Shown here: piece by piece, positions 17,317-27,000 of the stretch
How the letters are laid out: each line of letters begins with the position of its first letter
Numbering within the stretch: the stretch's first letter is position 1
Origin: Persephonella sp.
GTDB taxonomy: Bacteria > Aquificota > Aquificia > Aquificales > Hydrogenothermaceae
Direction: 5' to 3'
Assembly (NCBI RefSeq): GCF_027023985.1
Contig: NZ_JALVTW010000008.1
Span: 1 to 53,944, forward strand
Length of the DNA stretch: 53,944 nucleotides
Program-made: the position numbers and the translations under genes
Notes under the pieces: generated by a model
What the model was told of the DNA's origin: nothing
Databases searched by the model: none
The model's input: only the letters and a program-made list of their open reading frames with translations

Positions 17317-17994
17317 TCAAACCTCAACAGAAATTGCTTTTTGTTTCAGGTTTCTGACAGCCTGTGCAGGGTCTTCAGCTTTAAATATAGAACTACCTGC
17401 AACAAAAATATTAACACCTTCCGCAGAAACCTGTGAAATATTACTTTCTTTAATTCCACCATCTATCTCAATTAATATATCCGTTCTTCCTGTTTCTTCC
17501 ATAAGTCTTTTTAGTTTTCTGATTTTGTGGAGTGTTTCTGGGATAAATTTCTGTCCACCAAAGCCGGGATTAACAGACATAACCAGAACATAATCTACAA
17601 AATAGATAATCTCCTCCAGTGTGTTTACAGGGGTTGCAGGGTTAAGAACAACACCTGCCTTTACTCCCTGAGATTTTATGTAATCAACAAGCCTATGGGA
17701 ATGTATGCAAGCGTCCATGTGAAAAGAAATCATATTACAGCCGGCTTTTATAAAGTCCGGAACATATTTTTCCGGTTCAACAATCATAAGATGTGCATCA
17801 AAGGGAAGGTTAGTTAAAGGTCTTAAACTTTCAACTACCGGAATACCAATTGTTATATTTGGAACATATCTGCCATCCATTATATCCAGATGAATAATAT
17901 CTGCCCCTGCCTGCTCAACGGTTTTGATTTCTTCTCCAAGCCTTGCAAAATCTGCAGACAAAATAGAAGGAGCAATCAGTTTTATATCTTCCAA
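17317..17994 (-). CDS. rpe: Ribulose-phosphate 3-epimerase
   Basis: About 225 residues, a TIM barrel interconverting ribulose-5-phosphate and xylulose-5-phosphate. Motifs: APSILSADFARLG at the N-terminus, HLDIMDGRYVPN with a metal ligand, HLMIVEPEKY, VNPGFGGQKFIP and IDGGI. The preferred start is TTG 17994, 8 bases after GGAGG, which gives a standard N-terminus (EDIKLIAPSIL). An in-frame ATG at 18015 would lie ahead of that site. First gene of the run toward folC. Confidence 0.95.
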   Translation of the reverse strand: MEDIKLIAPSILSADFARLGEEIKTVEQAGADIIHLDIMDGRYVPNITIGIPVVESLRPLTNLPFDAHLMIVEPEKYVPDFIKAGCNMISFHMDACIHSHRLVDYIKSQGVKAGVVLNPATPVNTLEEIIYFVDYVLVMSVNPGFGGQKFIPETLHKIRKLKRLMEETGRTDILIEIDGGIKESNISQVSAEGVNIFVAGSSIFKAEDPAQAVRNLKQKAISVEV

Positions 17995-18102
17995 AACAAA
18001 AAACCTCCATGTCATGTTTAAAATAAATCTATAAAATTCTAAAGGAACACTATTAAAGTTTACAATGATTTATGCTATTATTTTTGAAAAAAGGGGGAAA
18101 GC

Positions 18103-19332
18103 ATGAGATTTACAGCTCTTGCCTTATTCATTTTTATATCAATTTTTTTATCTCAAGGCTGCTCTTCAACTCATAATATAACAAATAAAGAAATAAAATC
18201 TGTCCTAAATATAAAAACCAATCCAGATATTTCCCCAATACAATTGGCCAAAAAGATAAATCCAGAATTAAAAAAAGTAGGAACCGTTTTCCAGGTGGGA
18301 AGGATAACATATAAAGGGTTTTTTAACCCAACCAATTTGCCAAGAAGATTTATTAATAGCGAAAAACCTTATAATTTAATCGGAATTTTTAAAAATTATT
18401 GTGAAAATAATGGTGGTTTTTTCGTTTATAAATCTTATTCTGGAGGAAATATAGAAGTATTAAGTGCAAATATTACCCCAAAAAGTTTCAAAAATTTATG
18501 TGAATCAAGATTAAAAAGGACTTTTCCAAAATATGAATTACCTCCTGGATATATAAAAAAAAGATGGTATTGCTATGATAGTCTTTACCCTTCTTTACTT
18601 ATAGAAAGTATCCATAAAGATTTGGATAATTTCCTGAGTCAACACATAAGAAAAGTAATAGGAAATATATACGGAAATCTAAAAAATACCTATACTTTTG
18701 CTTGTATGGATAAGGAAAAGTCTTTTCTCCTTTTGGCAAAAGAAAAGATGATAAATTATGATTTGCGCTATATGGACGTATATTTAGATGTAAGCCCTTC
18801 TATCATTTCTAGAATATCTACCTATACACAACAGGCAAAGCAAAATATAACTAAAACATTAGATAAATACTTGAGCGATAAGATAAATAAAGAAATTCAA
18901 AATAAAATCTTTGGTTTTCCCATAGATAAGGGTTCTCCCATTGAATATGTAGTTTTGGATACTCCTGATGCTGATTTAATAAGAAATTTGAAGCATATAT
19001 CCTATAAATCCTATCTAACAATCTATATTAACAACAAATCCAACAGCCCTGTAATTTTAAAATTATTTGATAGTCTCTTTATTAAGAAAAATAACAAAAC
19101 TTACGGCCTACTTTATCAAATTAGAACCAAAGATAAAACAGTCATTGCAGATACTTCTCCTAATTTAAATTTAGAACCTAACAATAAAATCCTCATAAAC
19201 CCAGATACACGAGGAAGCATTACAGTTCCAATAAAAATAAGTTCTATACGTTATAACGATTTAGATGGAACTATACTAATAGTAAACAATTATAGGTTTT
19301 TACTCAAAAAACCGATTAAAGATAAAAAATAA
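18103..19332 (+). CDS. Probable lipoprotein of unknown function
   Basis: 409 residues. The N-terminus is a signal sequence ending SQGC-SST, a plausible though not ideal lipobox, so it is probably anchored to a membrane outside the cytoplasm. The mature part has four cysteines in short contexts (NYCEN, NLCES, WYCYD, FACMD) that could form two disulfides. The C-terminal ~150 residues look like beta strands. It is rich in Lys, Asn and Ile. GGGGG precedes the ATG. I recognise no family. The next gene starts 2 bases after its stop. Confidence 0.75.
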   Translation: MRFTALALFIFISIFLSQGCSSTHNITNKEIKSVLNIKTNPDISPIQLAKKINPELKKVGTVFQVGRITYKGFFNPTNLPRRFINSEKPYNLIGIFKNYCENNGGFFVYKSYSGGNIEVLSANITPKSFKNLCESRLKRTFPKYELPPGYIKKRWYCYDSLYPSLLIESIHKDLDNFLSQHIRKVIGNIYGNLKNTYTFACMDKEKSFLLLAKEKMINYDLRYMDVYLDVSPSIISRISTYTQQAKQNITKTLDKYLSDKINKEIQNKIFGFPIDKGSPIEYVVLDTPDADLIRNLKHISYKSYLTIYINNKSNSPVILKLFDSLFIKKNNKTYGLLYQIRTKDKTVIADTSPNLNLEPNNKILINPDTRGSITVPIKISSIRYNDLDGTILIVNNYRFLLKKPIKDKK

Positions 19333-19333
19333 T

Positions 19334-19936
19334 TTGGGGAAAATTTTAAGATTAGAGTTATTAAGAAAAATCTTTCATATCGTATCAATACTGCTTTTGC
19401 TTGTTCCCCTTTATTTATGGGGAAGGTATTCTATAGCTATTTTGATGGCTTTTATGCTGGTTATGATTTTTCCTATTTCCTATTTCAAAATAAAAAATAA
19501 ATTTACCCTTTGGTTCTGGCAGATAATCAAATGGGTTGAAAGGGATAAAAATCTAAAAATGCCTGCCAGACAGGCTTTTTCTCTGGCAATTGGTATGCTA
19601 ATATCCTCCCTGATTTTTGATGAGAAAACACTCCAGATAAGTATTATCTCTACTGCTGTTTATGATGGATTTGCAACTATTTTTGGAATACTTTTTGGAA
19701 AGCATAAATTTCCATGGGGTAAAAGTCTGGAAGGAACTATTGGAGGAATTGTGTTCAATATTGCTGCACTTAGTTTAATTACTTCATTAAGCTATGCACT
19801 TTTAATCTCAATCTTTGTGGCCTTTGTGGAAAATTTTTCAAGGTCAGACAAATGGTTTTTAGATGATAATCTTATAATTCCTATATTCACCGGTATTTTC
19901 GTTAAGTTTTTTATTCATAAAATTTGCTTATTCTAA
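19334..19936 (+). CDS. CTP-dependent lipid-kinase-like membrane protein (DGK1/SEC59/VTE5 type)
   Basis: 200 residues with about six hydrophobic segments. ELLRKIFHIVSILLL near the start and YDGFATIFGILFGKHK plus WGKSLEGTIGG in the second half match the family of dolichol kinase, CTP-dependent diacylglycerol kinase and phytol kinase. These phosphorylate isoprenoid or diacyl alcohols with CTP. The usual Asp of GDGFA is seen as YDGFA. The start is TTG 19334, with weak ribosome binding; no better codon follows in frame. The actual lipid substrate cannot be read from sequence. Confidence 0.8.
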   Translation: MGKILRLELLRKIFHIVSILLLLVPLYLWGRYSIAILMAFMLVMIFPISYFKIKNKFTLWFWQIIKWVERDKNLKMPARQAFSLAIGMLISSLIFDEKTLQISIISTAVYDGFATIFGILFGKHKFPWGKSLEGTIGGIVFNIAALSLITSLSYALLISIFVAFVENFSRSDKWFLDDNLIIPIFTGIFVKFFIHKICLF

Positions 19937-19986
19937 AATTTGATTTAATATTCATACATAAAAATTAAATAAACCGAGGTATAGCA

Positions 19987-20211
19987 GTGAAATTTATAAT
20001 GGATATTCCTGACGAATTAAAATTAGACGAAGAAGAGTTCAAAACTGCTGCAATAGTTAAACTATACGAACTTGGAAAAATATCTTCTGGCAAAGCAGCA
20101 AAACTTTTAGGAATATCACGCATAGAGTTCTTAGACTTACTTTCAGAATACAAGGTTCAGATACAACCTGATACAGAAGAAGAAATTCTAAAGGATATAA
20201 ATAATGCCTAA
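19987..20211 (+). CDS. UPF0175 family antitoxin
   Basis: 74 residues, GTG start 7 bases after GAGG. Matches UPF0175: a short N-terminal beta segment (MDIPDEL), then the helix-turn-helix stretch AAIVKLYELGKISSGKAAK followed by LLGISRIEFLDLL. These proteins are antitoxins or regulators normally paired with DUF3368 PIN-like toxins, as here. The stop overlaps the start of the toxin by 8 bases. The pair probably represses its own transcription. Confidence 0.9.
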   Translation: MKFIMDIPDELKLDEEEFKTAAIVKLYELGKISSGKAAKLLGISRIEFLDLLSEYKVQIQPDTEEEILKDINNA

Positions 20212-20677
20212 AGTTGTATCAAATACAACTCCTATCTTATCTTTCATAAAATTAAACAGATTAGATATTCTAAGAAATATATACAAAGAAATTACAATTC
20301 CTGAAGCTGTTTTTAAAGAACTGGAAGAAGGTAAACACAAATATTATATAAATATTTTTAAAAAAGATTGGATAAAAATTTCAAAGGCAAGTAATAAAAG
20401 ACTAGTTAAGCAATTTGAAGAAATATTAGATACAGGAGAGGCTGAGGCCATAACATTAGCTTTAGAACTAAAAGCAGATTTACTTTTAATGGATGAAAAA
20501 ATAGGAAGGAAAATAGCAGAGGAACAAGGATTGAAAATCAGTGGAACTATTGGAATATTACTGAAAGCTAAAGAGGAAGGTATTATTTCAGAAGTTAAAC
20601 CTTTAATTTATGAGTTAATTAAAATAAGGAAATTATTACAAAAAATCATTTTTAGAAACTGTATTAAAAATTGCTAA
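20204..20677 (+). CDS. DUF3368 PIN-like toxin with C-terminal frameshift
   Basis: The frame as read gives 157 residues. The body matches DUF3368, PIN-domain-like nucleases: VVSNTTPILSFIKL, TIPEAVFKELEEG, the acidic LDTGEAEAITLALEL and LLLMDEKIGRKIAEEQG. The last ~15 residues as read (RKLLQKIIFRNCIKNC) are atypical. One base too many around 20621-20629 (for example the T at 20625) explains this. Without it the frame runs to a stop at 20687 and ends YYKKSFLETVLKIAKEI, the normal family tail. The catalytic part is intact, so activity may persist. Confidence 0.85.
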   Translation: MPKVVSNTTPILSFIKLNRLDILRNIYKEITIPEAVFKELEEGKHKYYINIFKKDWIKISKASNKRLVKQFEEILDTGEAEAITLALELKADLLLMDEKIGRKIAEEQGLKISGTIGILLKAKEEGIISEVKPLIYELIKIRKLLQKIIFRNCIKNC

Positions 20678-20688
20678 AGAAATATAAT

Positions 20689-21003
20689 TTAAACATTCCA
20701 GCCTAATTCTCTTAGTCGTTGTAGACCCTCTGGAGAGATATCCTTTGTAGTCCAGGGTTGTGAGAAATCCAGCTGTATAGAAATATCTTCAAACTGCGGG
20801 AAATCCTTTCTAAGATGTCTGATTATTGTATTTTTAATATACTTTTCCAGAGGACATTTAGGTGTTGTAAGGGTCATAACAACCTCAAGGTTATTATCCT
20901 TAACATGAATTCCTTTAACCAGACCTAAGTCCACTATATTTAAAGGTATTTCCGGGTCGTAAACCTCTTTTAAAGAATTTAAAACATCAATTTCTACCGT
21001 CAT
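20689..21003 (-). CDS. MIP18/DUF59 family iron-sulfur assembly protein
   Basis: 104 residues matching the DUF59/MIP18 family (SufT, PaaD and cytosolic CIA factors), which helps mature iron-sulfur proteins. The family core YDPEIPLNIVDLGLVKGI is followed by VVMTLTTPKCPL with the conserved Cys, and the tail FSQPWTTKDISPEG contains the usual PPW-like end. It lies 2 bases after pyrC. It may serve the cluster enzymes in this window (gltB, amrS). Confidence 0.9.
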   Translation of the reverse strand: MTVEIDVLNSLKEVYDPEIPLNIVDLGLVKGIHVKDNNLEVVMTLTTPKCPLEKYIKNTIIRHLRKDFPQFEDISIQLDFSQPWTTKDISPEGLQRLRELGWNV

Positions 21004-21005
21004 AA

Positions 21006-22277
21006 CTAATCCCTGTAAACAATTTCTCCTTTATAGAATGTGTATTTTACTTTACCAATTAATTTTCTTCCCATTAATGGGGTGTTTTTACTCTTGGAAT
21101 AAATAACTTCCTCATTTACTTCCCAGCTTTCTGAAGGATCAAATATTGTAAGCTCAGCGATTTCTCCTTCTTTTATAGAAGGTGGTTTTAAACCTATTTT
21201 CTTAGCTGGATTTATAGACATAACTTCAACAAGTCTTGTTAAATCAAAATAATCTTTTCTTACCAGTTCCAGAACTATAGGCAGTGCAAATTGAAGCCCT
21301 ATCATCCCTGGTGGACAGGCATGGTGTTCCTGCATTTTTTCTTGATGGGCATGGGGTGCATGGTCTGTAGCAACTATATCTATAATTCCAGAAGCAAGAG
21401 CCCATCTGACAGCTTCTAAATCCTCATGTTCTCTTAGCGGTGGAGATACTTTTGCTTTACAATCAAAATCAAGCCATTCCTCATCTGTTAAATAAAGATG
21501 ATGGGGAGTAACCTCTGCAGTTACTTTAGCTCCCATTGCTTTCGCCCATGTAACTATCTCAACACCGACCTTTGTTGAAAGATGACATATATGGACAGGC
21601 ATTCCAGTATGGATAGATAAAACACAATCTCTGGCAATCATGGTGTCTTCTGCTTCAGGTGGCAGTGGTGGCAGTCCTAAAGCTGCTGCTATTTCTCCTT
21701 CGTGGGCAACCCCATCTTTTGAGAGGGATAAATCTTCGCAGTGGTCAGCAACAAAGCTACCTATTGAACCGGCAAATTCCATTGCTTTCCTCATTACATG
21801 GGCATCCCAGACAGGTGCCCCGTCATCGGTAAAATAAACTGCCCCTGCATCTTTTAAAAGGGACATTTCGGTAAGCTGTTTACCTTCTCTGCCTTTTGTA
21901 ACAGCTGCTGCAGGTAAGACTCTACACAGACCTATCTCCTCTCCCTTTTCTATTACATACCTGACAATTGAAGGCTCATCTATTGCCGGAAATGTATTTG
22001 GCATACAAACAACAGTTGTATATCCTCCTGCTACTGCTGCGAGACTTCCGGTGTATATATCTTCTTTATAGGTTTGTCCCGGGTCTCTAAAATGAACATG
22101 AATATCTGTAAATGCAGGACAAATGACCTTATCAGTTGCGTCTATAACCTGACAAGTTGGAGGTGGTTGTATATTTTCCTCTATTTTTATTATTTTCCCT
22201 TCGTCTATTAGTATATCTTTCTGGTCTTTAAGATTATTCTGTGGGTCTATAACTGTTCCACCTTTTATTAGTATCAA
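21006..22277 (-). CDS. pyrC: Dihydroorotase
   Basis: 423 residues, third step of pyrimidine synthesis. A class I dihydroorotase: metal ligands in DIHVHFRDPGQ, then GGYTTVVCMPNT, DHCEDLSLS, HICHLSTKVGVE, EVTPHHLYLTDE and the catalytic IVATDHAPHA. The start is TTG, 8 bases after GGAGG. It is co-oriented with lepB, 13 bases upstream. The partner carB half-gene lies 7 kb away on the other strand. Confidence 0.96.
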   Translation of the reverse strand: MILIKGGTVIDPQNNLKDQKDILIDEGKIIKIEENIQPPPTCQVIDATDKVICPAFTDIHVHFRDPGQTYKEDIYTGSLAAVAGGYTTVVCMPNTFPAIDEPSIVRYVIEKGEEIGLCRVLPAAAVTKGREGKQLTEMSLLKDAGAVYFTDDGAPVWDAHVMRKAMEFAGSIGSFVADHCEDLSLSKDGVAHEGEIAAALGLPPLPPEAEDTMIARDCVLSIHTGMPVHICHLSTKVGVEIVTWAKAMGAKVTAEVTPHHLYLTDEEWLDFDCKAKVSPPLREHEDLEAVRWALASGIIDIVATDHAPHAHQEKMQEHHACPPGMIGLQFALPIVLELVRKDYFDLTRLVEVMSINPAKKIGLKPPSIKEGEIAELTIFDPSESWEVNEEVIYSKSKNTPLMGRKLIGKVKYTFYKGEIVYRD

Positions 22278-22290
22278 GCTGTTAACCTCC

Positions 22291-22998
22291 TTACTGGATA
22301 ACTTTTCCTATTCTATTAAATCTAATTGCCGGAGATTTCAAGTCTATAGAAAAATAAATCACAAAAGCCTGACCTATTATGTAGTCATCAGGAACAAATC
22401 CCCAAAATCTACTATCACGGCTATTATCCCTGTTATCTCCCATAACAAAATAGCTATTGTCAGGAACTTTTACAGGTCCAAAATCTTTTCCTTCCCCGTC
22501 GTAAAGTTCCATAACTGTGTAGCAGTATTTTTTCCCGGTATATTTCCTGGTCGTGCACTCAAGATATTTTTTCACTTTTTCGTTTGGAGCAGTATAATAA
22601 CCGTCAGGTTTCCTTGAAAGAGCCTTTCCATTTACATAAACAATATCATTTTTTACCTCAACTGTATCTCCTGGAAGGGCAATAATTCTTTTTATAAAAT
22701 CAATTTTTGGATTTTCCGGATATTTGAAAACTATTACATCTCCTCTATCTGGCTTTGCAAGTCTGTTTTTGTATCTGTAAAAATCTATTCCTGTAAATGG
22801 TATTCCTATGCTCCAGTCCCCATAAACAAGTTTATTTACCAGTATAAAATCTCCTATCAGCAAAGTGGGTTTCATTGAGCCTGAGGGTATATTAAAAGCC
22901 TGTGCAAAAAATATTCTTATAAAAGAAACCACCAGAATTATAAAAATTATTGTTTTGGCTGCATCTTTTATGGTTTTTGTATCTTTAACCTCGTTCAT
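22291..22998 (-). CDS. lepB: Signal peptidase I
   Basis: 235 residues, one N-terminal membrane anchor (about 16-35) and a catalytic domain outside the membrane that cuts Sec signal peptides. The nucleophile Ser41 is in NIPSGSMKPTLLIGD and the general-base Lys in IDFIKRIIALPGD. The MGDNRDNSRDSRFWGF box is intact. AGGAGG precedes the ATG. A small insert with two cysteines (YLECTTRKYTGKKYCYT) lies between the catalytic boxes. Confidence 0.96.
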   Translation of the reverse strand: MNEVKDTKTIKDAAKTIIFIILVVSFIRIFFAQAFNIPSGSMKPTLLIGDFILVNKLVYGDWSIGIPFTGIDFYRYKNRLAKPDRGDVIVFKYPENPKIDFIKRIIALPGDTVEVKNDIVYVNGKALSRKPDGYYTAPNEKVKKYLECTTRKYTGKKYCYTVMELYDGEGKDFGPVKVPDNSYFVMGDNRDNSRDSRFWGFVPDDYIIGQAFVIYFSIDLKSPAIRFNRIGKVIQ

Positions 22999-23008
22999 TT
23001 TTCCTCCT

Positions 23009-23605
23009 TCACGGTCTTTGCCATAGTCCCAAATGGTTTTCCACTGCCTTTTTATAACATTCTAAAAATTCCCTGCTGTATTTTGTGTTTGGTTTTATAG
23101 TTAAAGGAAGAGCATATCCGTTGCAGATAATTTCTTTATTTAACATTCTTCCATCAGAAAGCCATACATAAGCAAGGAGCCTTCCATATCTATCCTGTGG
23201 CTGTTTATCAAATTCAAGATATACTTTTTTATAAATTTTCCTTTTCCCTTTTTTCTCAACTAATAGCTGCTTTTCTGTAAATTCTTTAGCTTTTTTCCCT
23301 AAGAAAACAACTATACGAACTGTTGTATTTAACTCTTTGGCCTGTAGCCTTGCCCTTCTGTTTTCTCTACTTTCCGGTGTATCTATTCCAAGAAGGCGCA
23401 CTGTAAATCTTAAGTTCTTAAGTGTTGCTTGATTTTTATTAAAAGTTGTTTCAGGTATTCTCACTATTATTGTATCTCCATCAATAACCTTTATAACCTG
23501 AGCCTCAACCTTTGAATTGGTAAGCCCTCCCCCTTTACAACTAACAAAAATAAAAAATAAAGTGAAAACAAAGATCTTTTTAAATAAGGTTCTGTATCTC
23601 TTCAT
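23009..23605 (-). CDS. Thermonuclease (SNase) lipoprotein
   Basis: 198 residues. The N-terminus is basic and hydrophobic and ends FVSC-KGG, a lipobox, so it is probably membrane-anchored outside the cytoplasm. The body is a staphylococcal nuclease domain with intact catalytic residues: VIDGDTIIVRIP (Asp, Thr), RLLGIDTPE (Arg, Glu) and QDRYGRLLAYVWL (Arg). It probably degrades extracellular DNA or RNA with calcium. The start overlaps the end of purE by 26 bases. It is a useful in-genome comparison for the degenerate SNase-like tail of the methyltransferase at 42657. Confidence 0.92.
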   Translation of the reverse strand: MKRYRTLFKKIFVFTLFFIFVSCKGGGLTNSKVEAQVIKVIDGDTIIVRIPETTFNKNQATLKNLRFTVRLLGIDTPESRENRRARLQAKELNTTVRIVVFLGKKAKEFTEKQLLVEKKGKRKIYKKVYLEFDKQPQDRYGRLLAYVWLSDGRMLNKEIICNGYALPLTIKPNTKYSREFLECYKKAVENHLGLWQRP

Positions 23606-24071
23606 TTGCTTTTAGGACTTTCCCTTTCATCTCTTGTTTATAATCTTTTATCTTTTGCTGGATTTCTGGATAGGCTACACCCAGTATTTGAGCTGCAAGA
23701 ACTGCTGCATTAATTGCACCTGCTTTTCCGACTGTAACCGTTGCTACAGGAACTCCAGGCGGCATCATAACTGTAGACAACAATGAGTCAAAACCTTTAA
23801 ATGAAGAATTATCAACAGGAATTCCTATAACCGGTATAGCAACCTTTCCTGCTATTGTTCCTGCAAGGTGAGCTGCATATCCGGCAGCTGCAATTATAAC
23901 TCCATACTTTTGTTCCGCATCTTTTACAGCTTCAGCAACTTCATCCGGAGTTCTATGTGCAGAAAGGATAAAAGCATCATATTCAATTCCAAATTTTTCA
24001 AGCATATCAAAACAGTTTTCCATTAAATCCATATCTGATTTACTACCCATAAAAACAGCAACTTTTTTCAT
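23580..24071 (-). CDS. purE: N5-carboxyaminoimidazole ribonucleotide mutase
   Basis: 163 residues, class I PurE of purine synthesis. The N-terminal MGSKSDMDLM, ILSAHRTPDEV with the catalytic His, and AAGYAAHLAGTIAG are all present, followed by PVGVP-like residues and VATVTVGKAGAINAA. AGGAGGAG precedes the ATG. It lies 8 bases after gltB in the same direction. Confidence 0.95.
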   Translation of the reverse strand: MKKVAVFMGSKSDMDLMENCFDMLEKFGIEYDAFILSAHRTPDEVAEAVKDAEQKYGVIIAAAGYAAHLAGTIAGKVAIPVIGIPVDNSSFKGFDSLLSTVMMPPGVPVATVTVGKAGAINAAVLAAQILGVAYPEIQQKIKDYKQEMKGKVLKANEEIQNLI

Positions 24072-24079
24072 AGCTCCTC

Positions 24080-27000
24080 CTATTTCTCAGGTTTTGCTTC
24101 ATCTGTTTCAGGAGCAGGTTTTTTAACCTCTACAGGAGAAACTTTTACAAAGTTGTTTATTTCTTCATCAAAGTTTTCAAGGATTTTTCCAGCTATTTCG
24201 CTGTCTGTATAACCTTTGTGTTTTGTTACAAGTCTCTTAATGGTTTCTATATCCTCTTCATCCATTTCATCAATGAACACGTAGGATGGATTAATATTTT
24301 TTTCAACTTCTCCTTCAGGGTCGTATATATAAGAAACTCCACCTGTCATTCCTGCTCCAAGGTTCACACCAACTTTTCCGAGAACAACAACTGTTCCATT
24401 TGTCATATATTCACAGCAGTGGTCTCCTGCACCTTCTACAACAGCAACTGCACCGGAGTTTCTAACGGCAAATCTTTCTCCTGCAATTCCTGCTGCGAAC
24501 AGATGTCCTCCTGTTGCACCGTAAAGGCATGTATTACCCATTATTACGTTTTCGTGTGGTTTTCCTTTGAACTCTTTAGGTGGTTTTATAACAATAAGTC
24601 CACCTGTCATTCCTTTTCCTACATAGTCGTTAGCATCTCCGGTAAGAATAAGGTTCAGCCCCGGAACACAAAAAGCTCCAAAAGACTGTCCACCTGTTCC
24701 TCTTAAGTTTAGCTCTATTTTTGAAAGTCTTAATCCTTTGTCTCCGTATCTTTTTACAATCTCATGGGCTATTCTTGCACCAACTGAGCGATATGTATTC
24801 CTAATTACATAAAATCCTGCAAAGTTTTCTTGTTTTTCTATATATGGAAGAACATCTTTTAGGATTTCCTCATCAAAAGGTTTTTTAGGAGGGTCATTTC
24901 TATCCTGAATACATCTAATTGGTTTAGACATATCAGGTTTTTTGATTATGTATCCAATATCAACAAATTTTGCTTTGTAGTGGTCTGCTGGGATTTTTGG
25001 TTTTATAAAGTCAACTCTACCTATAATATCATCAAGATGTTTGTATCCCATATCTGCAAGCCATCTTCTAACATCCTGTGCAAGGAACATAAGGTATCTA
25101 ATTACGTGCTCTGGCTGTCCTGGGAATTTTTCCCTCAGTCTTTCATCCTGAGTAGCAACGCCGACAGGACATGTGTTAAGGTGGCACTGTCTTGCCATTA
25201 CGCAACCTTCAGCAACCATAAGGGAAGTTCCCAGTCCAAATTCTTCTGCTCCAAGAAGTGCTCCTACAATTACATCTCTTCCTGTCTTTATTTGTCCGTC
25301 AACCCTAAGTTTTACCCTTCCTCTCAGGTCGTTATCGATTAAAACCCTTTGAACTTCCGATAATCCCAGCTCCCAAACAGTTCCTGCATGCTTAATAGAT
25401 GTTAAAGGAGAAGCTCCTGTTCCACCATCATGTCCGGATATATGAATTATATCTGCAAATGCTTTTGCTACACCTGAGGCAATTGTTCCAATCCCTGTTT
25501 CAGAAACCAGTTTGACTATAACCTTTGCTTTTGGGTTTATCATTTTTAGGTCATATATAAGCTGAGCAAGGTCTTCAATTGAATAAATATCGTGGTGTGG
25601 TGGTGGAGATATAAGGGTTGTTCCAGGTTTTGCTCTTCTTAAAAATGCAATATATGCATTAACTTTTTTACCTGGAAGCTGACCACCTTCTCCCGGTTTT
25701 GCTCCCTGTGCAATTTTAATTTCTATTTCTTCTGCAGAGTTTAGATATTCAGGGGTAACACCAAATCTACCTGATGCAACCTGTTTTATCTTTGAGTTTT
25801 TGATTGTTCCATATCTTGCAGGGTCTTCACCACCTTCCCCTGAGTTTGATTTTGCTCCAACTCTATTCATAGCCTCTGCTATTGTTTCATGGGCTTCTTT
25901 TGATAAAGCCCCGATGGACATGGCAGCTCCAACAAATCTTTTAACAATCTCCTCTGCAGGCTCAACCTCTTCTATAGGGATAGGTGGTCTATCTGATTGT
26001 ATTTCAAATAAATCCCTTACAGTGACAGGTTTTTCTCTCCACGCATCCTCTGTAAACTTAAGGTATTCTTCCCAGCTTTCACCTCTAACAGCTTTGTGTA
26101 AATCTCTAACTGCCAGTGGGTTCCATGAGTGGAACTCACCATCTTTTCTGTGTCTAAACTCTCCACCTGTTGGAACAGATACTTTTTCTGAGGCAAATGC
26201 TTCATTAAATTTTATTAATGTTTCCTGTGCTATCTGTTTAACTCCTATTCCTCCAAGCTGTGAAGGAGTTCCAGGGAAGTATTTATCTATAACTTCCTGT
26301 CCTATTCCTATTGCTTCAAATAGGCCTGAACCTCTATAACTTTTGATTGTGGCAATTCCCATTTTAGACATTATTTTAAGAAGACCTTCATTTACAGCTT
26401 TACGGTAGTTCTCTACTGCCTCTTCAAATGAGAGGTTGAACTTTTTATCTTCCTCAACAAGATTTCTTATGATTTGAACTGCCATATATGGATTTACAAG
26501 TGTAGCTCCGTATCCAATAAGGAAAGCAAATGAGTGGGTATCTCTTACCTCTGCTGTATCAGCTATTATAGAAAACTTACTTCTTTTTCCTTTTCTTCCC
26601 ATGTAGCTATTTACAGCTGCAACAAGTAGCCCCATAGGAATAGGAGCACCTTCTATTGAGATAGCCCTATCTGTAAGAACAATTAGCTCTTTTCCGTTAT
26701 CAACGGCATCTTCTACCCTTCTGCATATATCATCGATAGCAGGCTCCAATGCATCATCATAAGGATCAAATATAGCGGGTATGATTTCAACTTTACCATC
26801 ATAAAGCTTAATAAGCTCTTCCATTTCATTATCAAAGATAATCGGAGAGCTGAGAAGCAGTTGTTTTGCATGCTCAGGGGTTTCTGTAAGGAAGTTTTCT
26901 TTTTTACCTACATAGGTATTTAAAGACATTACTTTCTTTTCTCTAATTGGGTCAATTGGAGGGTTTGTTACCTGTGCAAATCTCTGTTTGAAGTATGAAT

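Noticed and set aside
18060-18102. Shared motif with 14751-14765 (CAATGATTTAT) as a regulatory site
   Set aside because: Only about ten AT-rich bases match, in different orientation to the genes. Chance is likely.
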